Both the position numbers and the translations under genes were made by a program. Positions 9,883-19,657 of a DNA stretch of 64,000 nucleotides are shown piece after piece. The stretch covers positions 62,001 through 126,000 of the forward strand of contig JAMLHC010000003.1 of NCBI GenBank assembly GCA_023957335.1, in the 5' to 3' direction. Under the pieces are notes generated by a model that ran no database searches, was not told where the DNA came from, and saw only the letters and a list, made by a program, of their open reading frames with translations. Origin of the DNA: Bacteroidota bacterium (GTDB lineage Bacteria; Bacteroidota; Bacteroidia; NS11-12g; UBA955). Each line of letters opens with the position of its first letter. The first letter of the stretch is position 1.

Positions 9883-10926
9883 TTAGTGGGGTACATGTAA
9901 GGAATTAACATTTGCAAAAGCAATTATTTTTTGGGCAACATTTTGCGCATTATCAAAATCCATTTTTAACGAAAAACAGTTACTTGCTTCACGCTTCGCA
10001 AGCCCGTTGGCATAAGTCTTATCATAGTAATTTAATACAATCCTGATGAAATCTTCCATTCTGTTGTCCTGTATTGCTGTAATGGCGTCTTGGGTTTGTT
10101 CCGGTCCCAGCCTTTTTTGGATTTTTTGCGTGGATTGAATCAAAAAATCTTTATCAAGGATTCCATATTCTTCTGTTAGAAATTGTATTCTCTGTTCTTT
10201 GTCAATCATGACTTCTACCAGTGTTGAAGTTCTAATTTGTCTGAAAATATTAGGCGGAATGGCAATCCTGCCTATGAGAGAACTTTCATTTTCCATCCAA
10301 ATTTTGCGCTTATTATCCATGGCAAACAATTGTGTTGCCAAAATATTTTCAAACATTTCTTGCGAAGGTTGCACAAATTTATTCAGACTTCCGTATGCAG
10401 AGCCTAAATGTTGGGCAATACCTTCCAAATCCACTATTTGCTCACCTTGAGAAGCCATTGCATTGAGGATATCAGTTTTGTGAGAACCTGTTTTTCCGCC
10501 TAAAACACACACCGAATACTCCTTTTCAAACTGTTGTAAAACCCAATTTCTGTAACTTTTATATCCTCCTTCTAACACGGTTACATCAAAACCATAAAAA
10601 TCAAGTGCCCAAGCCATTGCCCCACTTCTCATTCCGCCTCTCCAGCAATGAACAAATATTATTTTTTCGGGTGCATATTGCAGTGCCTTTTCAATAAAAG
10701 AACTCCATTTGGGACCAGTAAAATCAAAACCCAGCAGAATAGCTGCTTCTCTGCCCTTTTGTTTGTATGTTGTGCCCACCTGTACTCGTTCTTCATCAGA
10801 GAAAATGGGCAGGTTGATTGCTTGCGGAATATGTGCATGATTAAATTCCGAAGGGGTTCTCACATCAAAAACAGGAAGTGTATTTTTTTGATTTATAAAG
10901 TTACCAATTTCAATTCGTTTAATCAT
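9883..10926 (-). CDS. mnmH: tRNA 2-selenouridine synthase
   Basis: Replaces sulfur by selenium at the wobble 2-thiouridine (mnm5s2U34) of Lys, Glu and Gln tRNAs. The N-terminal rhodanese domain (residues 8-130) contains FDVRTPSEFNHAHIPQAINLP and the catalytic Cys in FVHCWRGGMRSG. The C-terminal domain starts with the P-loop GGKTGSHKT. A longer frame opens with a TTG 6 codons upstream, but the ATG used here gives the normal start MIKRIEIGNF and follows a -7 promoter element by 15 bases. Length (347 residues) is normal for the family. It is co-directional with selD, its selenophosphate supplier. Confidence 0.95.
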   Translation of the reverse strand: MIKRIEIGNFINQKNTLPVFDVRTPSEFNHAHIPQAINLPIFSDEERVQVGTTYKQKGREAAILLGFDFTGPKWSSFIEKALQYAPEKIIFVHCWRGGMRSGAMAWALDFYGFDVTVLEGGYKSYRNWVLQQFEKEYSVCVLGGKTGSHKTDILNAMASQGEQIVDLEGIAQHLGSAYGSLNKFVQPSQEMFENILATQLFAMDNKRKIWMENESSLIGRIAIPPNIFRQIRTSTLVEVMIDKEQRIQFLTEEYGILDKDFLIQSTQKIQKRLGPEQTQDAITAIQDNRMEDFIRIVLNYYDKTYANGLAKREASNCFSLKMDFDNAQNVAQKIIAFANVNSLHVPH

Positions 10927-10941
10927 TCCGTAACAGAGTCG

Positions 10942-10949
10942 CAAATTTA
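10942..10949 (-). promoter_or_regulatory. -7 element TAAATTTG upstream of mnmH-selD
   Basis: Reading on the minus strand gives TAAATTTG, matching TAnnTTTG, 15 bases before the mnmH ATG. Its position also argues against the longer TTG start. No clear -33 TTTG. Confidence 0.5.
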
Positions 10950-11039
10950 AGGCAGACTCAGAGAAAAAATTCTAATCTACAAGAAGATGTATCCGTAGGA
11001 ATAAAGTACACAACTCAAACCGAGATAAACACAATTCAG

Positions 11040-11047
11040 TAACTTTG
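11040..11047 (+). promoter_or_regulatory. -7 element TAACTTTG upstream of the MgtC-like gene
   Basis: Matches TAnnTTTG, 13 bases before the ATG. It is divergent from the mnmH promoter about 90 bases away. Confidence 0.5.
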
Positions 11048-11060
11048 CAGAGCAAAAAAG

Positions 11061-11735
11061 ATGACATTAGCTTGGTCAGAAATATTGTTACGATTACTTT
11101 TAGCTTCTTTGTTGGGGGCGTTGGTAGGGCTGGAACGTGAACGCAAAAACTGGTCTGCCGGATTGCGCACACACACAATGGTAGCATTAGGCTCATGTTT
11201 GGTGATGGTTGTATCCGCATTTGGATTTTCGGATGTATTGGGCACTCCGAATGTCGTATTAGACCCCTCACGTGTAGCCTCACAAGTTATCAGTGGTATT
11301 GGGTTCATCGGTGCCGGAACAATTTTATTTTTGAAACAGGGCATCATCAGAGGGCTCACTACCGCAGCCGGACTTTGGACCGTGGCTGCTATTGGATTGG
11401 CAACCGGAGGAGGAATGTATTTTGCTGCCGGTGCTACTACCTTTATTGCATTGATAGTTTTATGGGGTATGCAAAGATTTGAACAACTGTATTTTAAGAA
11501 AGCTAAGCGCATTAATTTAAGCATTATTACACTCCCTGATCCCACAGACACAGAAATGCTAAAAAAGCTTTTGAATTCAGAGCACAATTCCATCCATTCT
11601 TTTGCCTTTGAAAAAGCAGATACTGCTTACACCTATTTAATTGAATTGGAAAATAATGAGTTTAGCAAAATCGAAGATTTAATAAAAGAACTTGAAAATA
11701 ATCCTTCAGTAAAAGAAGTTACGTGGACTAAGTAA
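11061..11735 (+). CDS. MgtC/SapB family membrane protein
   Basis: A 224-residue inner-membrane protein with an N-terminal MgtC domain of about four or five membrane segments. Family signatures are LLGALVGLERERKNWSAGLRTH near residue 20 and GIGFIGAGTILF followed by RGLTTAAGLW, the latter being the most conserved MgtC loop. The C-terminal 80 residues are a soluble ACT-like domain (NLSIITLPDPTDTEMLKKLL) typical of the longer SapB forms. MgtC proteins affect magnesium homeostasis and F-ATPase regulation in pathogens; in Bacteroidota the role is not defined. Single gene, convergent with the next one. Confidence 0.9.
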   Translation: MTLAWSEILLRLLLASLLGALVGLERERKNWSAGLRTHTMVALGSCLVMVVSAFGFSDVLGTPNVVLDPSRVASQVISGIGFIGAGTILFLKQGIIRGLTTAAGLWTVAAIGLATGGGMYFAAGATTFIALIVLWGMQRFEQLYFKKAKRINLSIITLPDPTDTEMLKKLLNSEHNSIHSFAFEKADTAYTYLIELENNEFSKIEDLIKELENNPSVKEVTWTK

Positions 11736-11785
11736 GATTCTGATAGAGCCGGAGAATAATAGGCATCACATCAAACATTCTACAA

Positions 11786-13375
11786 TTACTCTCTGATATA
11801 GACAGCATCGGGAAACATTTGATAAGTCTTTTCAGTCGGAAAGCCCCTTTCATCCAAGCCCAGCGAATCTCGATAAAACTCAAAAGTATGTTCCGGTAAG
11901 CGACTCAAGTAACCTCCCATCAGGGTTTTGCCGTGTATGGTTTGATAATACAACTGATTACTGTTGAAATAGCCCCATCCTTTTATCCCGTCTCTTAACC
12001 CTGTGGGAACGGGAATCACAAGTTTAGCATCTGAATTCTTCACCTCATATACCCACGCAGGAACGTCTTTGGCAGACATCGTTGCATAGGTTTTGGGATA
12101 ATATTCTATAAACAATACTGAGAGCAGGATGGCAAAGAAATAATCAGACTTGGGCATATTTTTGAAAAAATTCACAATGATAAGCGGCAAAAACAAACAT
12201 ACCATCAGCACAAATCTTGGCGGGACGTGAATATGGTTGACAAAGGGAATAAAATGCAAAGCTGCGGTGGGCATATTGAATAGAAAAATATTAAAAATCT
12301 TTACGGCAGGCAAACAAATAGCCATGAATACTAAAGTCATAAAAGTACTCATAGAAAATCGAAACTCCTTTTGTCCTGATTTATACCACACATAAAAGAG
12401 CAGCAAAATCAGTGACCAACCTAAAAACATTTCATATTCAACACTCCCCTTCTCAGGATGAAAACTGTCTTTGAAATTTTGCAACCATTCTCCTCCAAAC
12501 CAAAGACTGTTGAGCGAAGGCACAAAGAAATCAATCAAATTACCACCCAACCAAAATGCTCCATTATCGTCAAGAAATAGTTTAGCTTGTTGAATCAGAA
12601 TATGAAAAATGACAAAAAGAGCTAATAGTTTCAGCAGATTTTTCCATGTCATGCTAAATGTTTTGCCGGCAATCCATGCGTTGTAAGCCCACACTATGCC
12701 AACGTAATACAACATAAAAAAGGTAGTATAATAATCACTCAGCAACCCAATCACTCCCAGCAAAAAACAAACAAGCACCCATTGAACATGAGTCTTTTTG
12801 GGCAGGAACTTTCCTTGTTCAAACTCAAATGCTTTGTTGAAATTCAAAACAAAGAATGGAATTACCGCAGTCAGCATCAAATTATAATGCGAAACTAAAT
12901 GTGAAATTTTGTAGGGTGCAAAAGCAAAAATAAACCCTCCCAACAGACTGCCCCAAAATGATTCTGTAAATCTGTATGTAAGAAAAAAAGCACCCAATCC
13001 TGATAGCGCAAAACTCAGTAACAATGCGATATTGATAGAGAGGATGGGGTTGTCAATAATCAGATTGAAAATAGAAACAATGGTAATATTGGAATTCATG
13101 ATGGTATTTCCACCCAGCGGGAAAAGTTGTCTTTGTGTATAAAACAAAGGCTCTCCTTTTTTGAAAGCTTCATGAAAATTATAAACATTCCAAACGAAAG
13201 CGGGCGAATCTCCATCTTTGGGAGGACTTATAAATGATCCTGCAAAATCTTGTAAAAGAGGAAAAGTATAAGTCAGATAAGCAGTTGCATAGAGCACAAG
13301 TGCCAATACAGCCCACTTGAACCTTGGCAAATCGTACAGAAAACCAAAATGCTGATTAAAAGGTGCTTGTTTCAT
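11786..13375 (-). CDS. Multi-pass membrane protein, glycosyltransferase GT-C-like
   Basis: A 529-residue inner-membrane protein with roughly 12 hydrophobic segments. After the first segment comes a large periplasmic-type loop with DGDSPAFVWNVYNF, followed by FPLGGNTIMNSN; an acidic pair in the first outer loop and this overall layout are typical of GT-C lipid-linked sugar transferases and YfhO-like proteins. The C-terminal 90 residues are a soluble domain (KLVIPVPTGLRDG to VYIRE). I cannot name a family with certainty; a polyprenyl-phosphate-dependent sugar or amino-arabinose-type transferase is an inference. Neighbours on the same strand are pntBA, which give no functional clue. Confidence 0.7.
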   Translation of the reverse strand: MKQAPFNQHFGFLYDLPRFKWAVLALVLYATAYLTYTFPLLQDFAGSFISPPKDGDSPAFVWNVYNFHEAFKKGEPLFYTQRQLFPLGGNTIMNSNITIVSIFNLIIDNPILSINIALLLSFALSGLGAFFLTYRFTESFWGSLLGGFIFAFAPYKISHLVSHYNLMLTAVIPFFVLNFNKAFEFEQGKFLPKKTHVQWVLVCFLLGVIGLLSDYYTTFFMLYYVGIVWAYNAWIAGKTFSMTWKNLLKLLALFVIFHILIQQAKLFLDDNGAFWLGGNLIDFFVPSLNSLWFGGEWLQNFKDSFHPEKGSVEYEMFLGWSLILLLFYVWYKSGQKEFRFSMSTFMTLVFMAICLPAVKIFNIFLFNMPTAALHFIPFVNHIHVPPRFVLMVCLFLPLIIVNFFKNMPKSDYFFAILLSVLFIEYYPKTYATMSAKDVPAWVYEVKNSDAKLVIPVPTGLRDGIKGWGYFNSNQLYYQTIHGKTLMGGYLSRLPEHTFEFYRDSLGLDERGFPTEKTYQMFPDAVYIRE

Positions 13376-13429
13376 AGACCTTTATACTATGTTTATATGA
13401 CGTTTCCGCCACTTAGGGTATATTCTTTA

Positions 13430-14803
13430 CTACCTCAAAAAGCTCAGTATTTTCTCAACACTTTCTTTGGCGTCTCCATACAGCATATCGGTGTTATTCT
13501 TGTAGAACAACGGATTTTCGACACCTGCATATCCCACAGACATCGAGCGCTTCATCACAATCACTTTCTCTGCTTTCCAAGCTTCAATCACCGGCATTCC
13601 AAAAATCGGACTTGAAGGGTCATCCTGTGCACCTGGATTGACAACATCATTTGCTCCAATGACCATCACCACATCAGTATCCGGCAAATCTTCATTAATT
13701 TCGTCCATTTCGAGCACAATGTCATAAGGCACACTGGCTTCCGCCAACAACACATTCATGTGACCGGGCAAACGTCCTGCCACAGGGTGAATAGCAAAGC
13801 GCACTTCCTTACCTTCCTTTCTAAGAATATCAACCATTTCGCGGATTGGATACTGTGCTTTAGCTACAGCCATACCATATCCAGGAACAATGACTACAGA
13901 TTTAGCCTCTTTCAACAGTTCCGCAGTTTCTTCATGCGTGATCGAAGTAACTTCACCTTCTATCACTTGGTCAGAACCCTTGACAGGTGTATCGCCAAAA
14001 CCACCGAAAATTACGGATAAAAAAGAACGGTTCATAGCTTCGCACATAATGATAGAGAGAATGGCACCTGAACTTCCAACCAAAGCACCGGTTACAATCA
14101 ACAAATCATTACTCAACATAAACCCTGCTGCGGCTGCCGCCCAGCCTGAATAAGAGTTGAGCATAGAAACCACCACCGGCATATCTGCTCCTCCGATTGC
14201 CATAACCAGCATTACACCAATAAAGAAAGCAATAGCGGTCATAACAAGGAGATAAATCAAACCTGAGGTTCCGGGTGCTTGAACAAACAATACACCTAAA
14301 ACAACCGAAATAAGTACAAGAATGATATTGACTGCATGTCTGCCGGGATATAATAGGGGCTTGCTTCGGATTTTACCATCTAATTTACCCCAAGCGATAA
14401 TAGAACCTGTAAAAGTAATAGCACCAATAAATACCCCCACAAACACTTCTATCAAATGTACTGTATCAGCACCTTCGTGATAAGACCCAAAACCCACCAA
14501 AACCGCAGCAAGACCAACAAAACTATGTAGGATTGCCACAAGCTGAGGCATTGCGGTCATTTCCACCTTACGTGCCAGCATAACTCCAATAACACTTGCT
14601 ATTGCTACAGAAATAAGTATATAAACATGCCCTTGAACCCGGGTATCCAATACGGTAGCCAAAACGGCTATAATCATCCCGACAATTCCGAACATAATTC
14701 CTCTTTTGGCTGACTCCTGTGAAGACAACCCTCCCAGACTTAGGATAAACAAGATACTTGCGAACAAGTAGGCAGCGGTTTGAATATTTGCAAAATTCTC
14801 CAT
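13430..14803 (-). CDS. pntB: NAD(P) transhydrogenase subunit beta
   Basis: The membrane and NADP(H)-binding subunit of proton-translocating transhydrogenase, which uses the proton motive force to reduce NADP+ with NADH. The first 260 residues form about nine membrane helices. The C-terminal domain III has [17 protein letters not shown] and the NADP-binding [18 protein letters not shown], followed by [19 protein letters not shown]. Length (457 residues) is normal. It lies 15 bases downstream of pntA, forming the standard operon. Confidence 0.97.
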   Translation of the reverse strand: MENFANIQTAAYLFASILFILSLGGLSSQESAKRGIMFGIVGMIIAVLATVLDTRVQGHVYILISVAIASVIGVMLARKVEMTAMPQLVAILHSFVGLAAVLVGFGSYHEGADTVHLIEVFVGVFIGAITFTGSIIAWGKLDGKIRSKPLLYPGRHAVNIILVLISVVLGVLFVQAPGTSGLIYLLVMTAIAFFIGVMLVMAIGGADMPVVVSMLNSYSGWAAAAAGFMLSNDLLIVTGALVGSSGAILSIIMCEAMNRSFLSVIFGGFGDTPVKGSDQVIEGEVTSITHEETAELLKEAKSVVIVPGYGMAVAKAQYPIREMVDILRKEGKEVRFAIHPVAGRLPGHMNVLLAEASVPYDIVLEMDEINEDLPDTDVVMVIGANDVVNPGAQDDPSSPIFGMPVIEAWKAEKVIVMKRSMSVGYAGVENPLFYKNNTDMLYGDAKESVEKILSFLR

Positions 14804-14818
14804 AAACTCTCTCTAATT

Positions 14819-16360
14819 TTATTTTTTAAACATTTTTAACATACGTTGGGTTACGAAGAAACCTCCGACAATATTGATACTTGCAACCAAAATAGCAAAG
14901 AAGGCTACAATGGTAACGGGGTTAGAAAAATCATCCGTTACCTGAAGCAAGCCACCAATTACAATAATACCACTGATAGCATTGGTAATCGCCATTAAAG
15001 GTGTGTGTAAGGCATGGGTAACATTCCAAATCAAATTCCAACCTACAAAAACAGCCAACACAAACACTGTGAAATGCTGCATAAACTGTGCTTCGGCAAA
15101 TTGTCCCACAAAAAACAACAAAGCACCTACAACCCCTAACTGAATAAATAAATTGGTTGTTTTCTTTTTAACCTTTTGGGCTTCCTCTGCTCTGATTTCA
15201 TCCACCGATTTTTCTTTGATTTCCACTTTGGGTTTTTGTGGACTTACGGGCAATGGCGCAGGAGGCCAGTTAATCATCCCGTCATGCGTAACCATCGCTC
15301 TTGATACAACGGCATCTTCAAAATCAATCTTGAATTTTTCAGCCTTACCCATATCATCAAGCAGGTGACAAAGGTTGTTTCCATATAGCTGTGATGCTTG
15401 GGCAGGTAGTTGATCTAATTTACCAACGATAATAACCCCATTGTCTGTGGTAAATACCTCTCCGTTTTTTGTAAAAACACAGTTTCCGCCAGTAGAAGCC
15501 GCAAGGTCAACAATGACAGAGCCGGGCTTCATGGCAGCAACGTGATAATCCAAAATTAATTTAGGAGCTTCTTTGCCCGGTATTTGGGCGGTGGTAATAA
15601 TAATATCAACCTGTTTGGCTTGTTCAAGAAAGAGTTTCATTTCTGCTTCAATAAACTCCTTACTCATTACTTTGGAATATCCTGAGGAGGTTGCACCGTC
15701 TTCATCAATTTCGACAGTCAAAAACTGTGCACCCATTGACTCAATTTGCTCAGCTACTTCCTTTCTTGTATCAAATGCCCTGACGATTGCACCCAAAGAA
15801 TTAGCAGCACCAATAGCAGCAAGACCTGCAACACCTGCCCCCACTACCAATACTTTGGCGGGCTCGACTTTGCCGGCTGCGGTTATTTGTCCGTTTAGAA
15901 ATCGCCCAAAGTGATATGCACCTTCAATTACAGCCCTGTATCCTGCGATGTTTGCCATAGAAGACAATACATCCATTTTTTGCGCTCTCGAAATACGCGG
16001 AATAGCATCCATAGCCACTGCATTCACTTTCTGGTCAGCAAGTTTTTGCAGCAAATCTTGATTGCGTGCAGGCCACAAATAACTAAGTAATACCAAGCCT
16101 TCTTTCATTTGGCTCACTTCTGTTGCGGTAGGTTCAAGCACTTTGAGGACAATATCACTTTCTGCATATATTTCCTTTGCCGTGTTCACAATGTGTGCAC
16201 CTGATTCTTCAAATTCTTGATCTGAAAAATTGGATTTTAAACCGGCACCTTTTTCAATGTACACATCAAAGCCTTGCTTCATCAACCTTTTGACCGTTTT
16301 GGGAGTGGCTGCGACCCTTGATTCGTCAAGGTTTAACTCCTTTGGGATTCCGACTTTCAT
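14819..16360 (-). CDS. pntA: NAD(P) transhydrogenase subunit alpha
   Basis: The NAD(H)-binding subunit of proton-translocating transhydrogenase, fused to its membrane domain in the E. coli style. Residues 1-370 are the alanine-dehydrogenase-like domain [10 protein letters not shown] at the start, [20 protein letters not shown], and the nucleotide-binding [14 protein letters not shown] charged linker ([20 protein letters not shown]) leads to three or four C-terminal helices with [16 protein letters not shown], the domain IIa signature. The frame runs 4 codons further up to a TTG, but the ATG used here gives the conserved MKVGIPKE start. A -7 element is found about 70 bases upstream. Confidence 0.97.
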   Translation of the reverse strand: MKVGIPKELNLDESRVAATPKTVKRLMKQGFDVYIEKGAGLKSNFSDQEFEESGAHIVNTAKEIYAESDIVLKVLEPTATEVSQMKEGLVLLSYLWPARNQDLLQKLADQKVNAVAMDAIPRISRAQKMDVLSSMANIAGYRAVIEGAYHFGRFLNGQITAAGKVEPAKVLVVGAGVAGLAAIGAANSLGAIVRAFDTRKEVAEQIESMGAQFLTVEIDEDGATSSGYSKVMSKEFIEAEMKLFLEQAKQVDIIITTAQIPGKEAPKLILDYHVAAMKPGSVIVDLAASTGGNCVFTKNGEVFTTDNGVIIVGKLDQLPAQASQLYGNNLCHLLDDMGKAEKFKIDFEDAVVSRAMVTHDGMINWPPAPLPVSPQKPKVEIKEKSVDEIRAEEAQKVKKKTTNLFIQLGVVGALLFFVGQFAEAQFMQHFTVFVLAVFVGWNLIWNVTHALHTPLMAITNAISGIIVIGGLLQVTDDFSNPVTIVAFFAILVASINIVGGFFVTQRMLKMFKK

Positions 16361-16427
16361 ATTTTTATTCAATTCTATCTTATTAATAATCAGATATATA
16401 AATGCTATATCCTTTATTTAGCGTGCG

Positions 16428-16435
16428 CAAATATA
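16428..16435 (-). promoter_or_regulatory. -7 element TATATTTG upstream of pntAB
   Basis: TATATTTG on the minus strand matches TAnnTTTG; the leader to the pntA ATG would be about 60 bases. No convincing -33 element. Confidence 0.45.
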
Positions 16436-16503
16436 AGAGATTAATAGCTTAGAATTGTGGCTGCTATTCTGTTTTAGAAATTAAGCAAAATCAAACTGAC
16501 CGA

Positions 16504-17586
16504 TTATACCTGCTCCTTGAATACCCATTTTTTGAACCGATTGTCAAGCAACATAAACACCCAAGCAAGTCCAAATCCGACTGCCACATATACAAAACTT
16601 AAAGCAGTAGTAAAGTAAATAGAATGTATTCTTTCGGCTAATGCTACAAAAGAAGATCTAATAATGGGATGAATGACAAAGAAATGAAAGGACAGAACAC
16701 CGCATATTGTTAATATTTTATTGACTTTCCATTGTTTGTTCCTTATAAAAATTACAAATAGAAAAATTAAAACAGCAGCTGAGAGATGTGTAAATTTCCA
16801 AATCACAAAATTCCCTTGCCCATATAGCAGACAAAACAAAGCCGGAATGAACAAAAACCGGGGCAGTTTTAACTCATTTTTAGAACCCAGAAAAACTCCC
16901 AAACCAAATATTGGAAGCTGATATAGAGCGCTTGCATAGTAGTTTTCATTTGTAAGAAAAATCCCCGTATGAGGCAGAACAAACAACACCCCCAACAGCG
17001 ACCAAAACAAAACATTCAAATTCTTTTTCAGTAAAAATAAAAGTAGAGGAAACAGAGCATATAATTGAAAAATAAGTCCAAAAAACCACCAAGGTCCATA
17101 CAAAGCAAATAACATTTTGGAATTGAATGGTGAAAGCAAACTCAGTTTCCAAAACACGCTCTCCCAAAGTTCGCTTTGTGTTGTATATCTATGAAACAAC
17201 AGCGCAATAATAACAGCAATCACAACCCCTAAGAAAAAAGTAGGATAAATCTTTTTGAGTCTGGAAAGGTAGAATTGGGACAAGCGAATTGTCTTGTTTT
17301 TGAACCCCATGGCGAGACCATATCCACTAATTAATACAAAAGCCGAAACGCCATAATGCCCCATGAATGTCAACAATCCCACAAACCACTCAAATGGGTT
17401 ATATGACAGATAAGCCAACCACGCATGCAGTTGACCTTTGGCAAAATAAAATTCATTGATACCAAAGCCCGAAAAGAATTCAATATTGTTAAAGAAATTA
17501 TGAAAACCAATAAGCAGAATGGCGAATCCCTTGAGGATATTCGTGTCTGCAATACTCAGGTGCTTATATGTTTGAACCCATCTCAC
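16504..17586 (-). CDS. Acyltransferase 3 family membrane protein
   Basis: A 360-residue inner-membrane protein with about ten helices, of the family that O-acetylates or otherwise O-acylates surface polysaccharides and lipids (OafA/NodX type). The conserved N-terminal pattern of a basic residue followed about ten residues later by His is present as LKGFAILLIGFHNF, and FVLISGYGLAMGFKNK matches the family's SG(F/Y) loop. The start codon is GTG; no ATG gives a better N-terminus. It follows the alkaline-phosphatase-fold transferase by 21 bases on the same strand, so the two may be co-transcribed and act together on envelope glycans or lipids; that link is an inference. Confidence 0.85.
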   Translation of the reverse strand: MRWVQTYKHLSIADTNILKGFAILLIGFHNFFNNIEFFSGFGINEFYFAKGQLHAWLAYLSYNPFEWFVGLLTFMGHYGVSAFVLISGYGLAMGFKNKTIRLSQFYLSRLKKIYPTFFLGVVIAVIIALLFHRYTTQSELWESVFWKLSLLSPFNSKMLFALYGPWWFFGLIFQLYALFPLLLFLLKKNLNVLFWSLLGVLFVLPHTGIFLTNENYYASALYQLPIFGLGVFLGSKNELKLPRFLFIPALFCLLYGQGNFVIWKFTHLSAAVLIFLFVIFIRNKQWKVNKILTICGVLSFHFFVIHPIIRSSFVALAERIHSIYFTTALSFVYVAVGFGLAWVFMLLDNRFKKWVFKEQV

Positions 17587-17607
17587 AAATCACATTTAAA
17601 CAAATTA

Positions 17608-19446
17608 TTACTTTGCATAATTAGTATAAATGCGTGAAAGTTCTTGATTATTCCTGATGAGCGTATGAAAATCATCGAAATATGGCTGTGGAAAATCATT
17701 GATAATATTGTGGTATTGGTTGGGATCTTGGTTTAGATTGTACAATTGCGAATGATGCAGATTATCGATTATATAACTAAAAGAATCCTGATAAATACCC
17801 AGTCCTTCATTTGACCAAATTCGTACTTCGTTCGTGCTAAGTGCAATAATTGTACGGCTGTTGCTGATGCTATCAAAAAGCGAAGTTCCGCTATAACGTT
17901 CATAAGTCTGCAAATTGGATTGTTGAGCGCCTAAAAAATCAACCAATGTAGGCATCAAATCTAAATTGGTTACACGCTTGTCTGCATTGGCAATCAAAGC
18001 CTTATATTGCAATGGATTTTGGTCTATCCACGATTTGGGCAACCTGATATAAACAGGGATTTGCAAAGCTTCTTTAAGGAAAGACCCTAATCGAGACTCT
18101 CGTTTGATAGCATATTCTCCATGGTCTGCAGTAAAGACAAAGATTGTCTTATCAAGTTCTCCGCGTGCTTGAAAGGCTTTGTAAATATTTTCAACACTTT
18201 TGTCTATGATATACAATGCTTTGCCATACCTATCCTTGATTTCTACCGGTATAGTAAGCAACGAAGAAGCATCCTGAAAAGGTTTGTGCAGTGCGTTTGT
18301 GTTATAAATAAAAAATATCGGTTTGTTTTTGGGCAGGGATTCAATCTGTTGCTTTGCCCGCAAAGTCATGGCAATATCATCTACCCCAAGGTCGTTGATG
18401 GTTTTTAAATCAGAATCCTCATGGGTATAAAGAATATCTAAGTTTTTGTTTTTTACAAAATACCTGAAATTATCCCAAGTAAATCGTTGAGATGAAATGA
18501 TTGCTGTTGAATATCCGTTGGCTTTTGCATAATCCCACATAAAAGGCATCTGCATTAGCTTATCATAAGGCTCTTCGGGACCTACACCCGTAAACAATGA
18601 AGGAACACTGACATTGGTGCATCCGGAAATAGACATAGCATCCGTAAACACCACAAATTGCGACTTTTCGTTTTCGTACCATGATTGCATAAAAGGCGTA
18701 TAAGGATTGTTGTATCCATAAAGCGAAAGGGGCTCTGCACTCATTGATTCTTGCAAAATAATCACAATATTATATTGGGAAGAAGTCCCGTGCGCAGGCT
18801 CTATGCGCGATTCCGAAGGTTTGAGGTATTTGCGTTTGCCCCTTTGGTCTTTCTCTCGGAGGTACTTTTTGCTTGTAAAAAGATAAGTTGTATCAATCGT
18901 GGCAAATTTTGTATCTCCGTATTTGCCAAACTGGTTTTGACCAATGGCAACCAACAAAAGTAAGATAATGATTCTCACATAGCCCTTTTGTTTATAAACT
19001 GCACTATGAGAGAAATACCAAAATGTTAATATGGATAGCAAAAGATAGGATAATACTATCCAGATATTACTAAAAAAAACATGAAGCAGATTGACTAAGT
19101 ATTCAGGGTCGTCCATCACAAATACAATCAGATTGTCATCCAAAAACACTTTGAACTCCAAGTAAACCTTGATTCCAACAATAAAAATAATGGGCAAGAA
19201 CAAAGCCATTAATGCGCGTATTACAAGCGAGGGAATGCGGGACAAAAGCTGAACAATATCACCTGCAAAATTCCAAAAGCATAAAGACCACAGTGCGCTG
19301 AGTGTAAAAGTTATAAACGAGAACGGCAAAATGGAAGGTTTCCATGCATATATCACCAAACTCAACCCTGTCAAAGCAAGCGAAAGCAAAGACCAGCGAT
19401 TGAAAAAAGAAGTGAAAATACTTTTGATTGAAAATCGAACTTTCAC
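17608..19446 (-). CDS. Membrane-anchored phosphoethanolamine/phosphoglycerol transferase-like (sulfatase fold)
   Basis: About 612 residues: five N-terminal membrane helices, then a periplasmic alkaline-phosphatase-superfamily domain from about residue 220. The metal site begins with IIILQES-like NIVIILQESMS, the nucleophile loop is SGCTNVSVPSLFTG (Thr in the position of the EptA nucleophile, TxxSxP), and metal-ligand motifs HKPF and FTADHGEY follow. EptA-type enzymes move phosphoethanolamine onto lipid A or glycans, whereas LTA synthase moves phosphoglycerol; the TNVSVPS loop is closer to EptA. The frame extends to a TTG at 19494, but that would place a -7 element inside the gene; the GTG used here follows that element by about 23 bases. 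Confidence 0.85.
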   Translation of the reverse strand: MKVRFSIKSIFTSFFNRWSLLSLALTGLSLVIYAWKPSILPFSFITFTLSALWSLCFWNFAGDIVQLLSRIPSLVIRALMALFLPIIFIVGIKVYLEFKVFLDDNLIVFVMDDPEYLVNLLHVFFSNIWIVLSYLLLSILTFWYFSHSAVYKQKGYVRIIILLLLVAIGQNQFGKYGDTKFATIDTTYLFTSKKYLREKDQRGKRKYLKPSESRIEPAHGTSSQYNIVIILQESMSAEPLSLYGYNNPYTPFMQSWYENEKSQFVVFTDAMSISGCTNVSVPSLFTGVGPEEPYDKLMQMPFMWDYAKANGYSTAIISSQRFTWDNFRYFVKNKNLDILYTHEDSDLKTINDLGVDDIAMTLRAKQQIESLPKNKPIFFIYNTNALHKPFQDASSLLTIPVEIKDRYGKALYIIDKSVENIYKAFQARGELDKTIFVFTADHGEYAIKRESRLGSFLKEALQIPVYIRLPKSWIDQNPLQYKALIANADKRVTNLDLMPTLVDFLGAQQSNLQTYERYSGTSLFDSISNSRTIIALSTNEVRIWSNEGLGIYQDSFSYIIDNLHHSQLYNLNQDPNQYHNIINDFPQPYFDDFHTLIRNNQELSRIYTNYAK

Positions 19447-19469
19447 AATGTCTATTATGAGATGACCGG

Positions 19470-19477
19470 CAAAAGTA
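19470..19477 (-). promoter_or_regulatory. -7 element TACTTTTG upstream of the sulfatase-fold transferase
   Basis: TACTTTTG on the minus strand matches TAnnTTTG. It lies inside the longer open frame and 23 bases before the GTG start preferred here, which supports that start. Confidence 0.45.
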
Positions 19478-19643
19478 TATAAAAGTGTATTCAAAGAGCT
19501 ATTATAAATTGGCTACATCCAAGAACATAAATCAAACCTATATCCGGCAATATCATTTCTCGCTCAATACACGATAATCCAAAGAAATACACATCTTCAC
19601 AATTAAGTGTTTTTAACTTTCTTTTATCATCGTGCAGATACAC

Positions 19644-19651
19644 TAACTTTG
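19644..19651 (+). promoter_or_regulatory. -7 element TAACTTTG just before the coiled-coil/menA/menC operon
   Basis: TAACTTTG matches TAnnTTTG and ends 6 bases before the ATG at 19658, so the transcript would start at or next to the start codon (nearly leaderless). Confidence 0.45.
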
Positions 19652-19657
19652 CTGTCC

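Noticed and set aside
11036..11593. 185-residue minus-strand frame opposite the MgtC-like gene
   Set aside because: Shadow of a conserved gene; low-complexity composition and no promoter on that strand.
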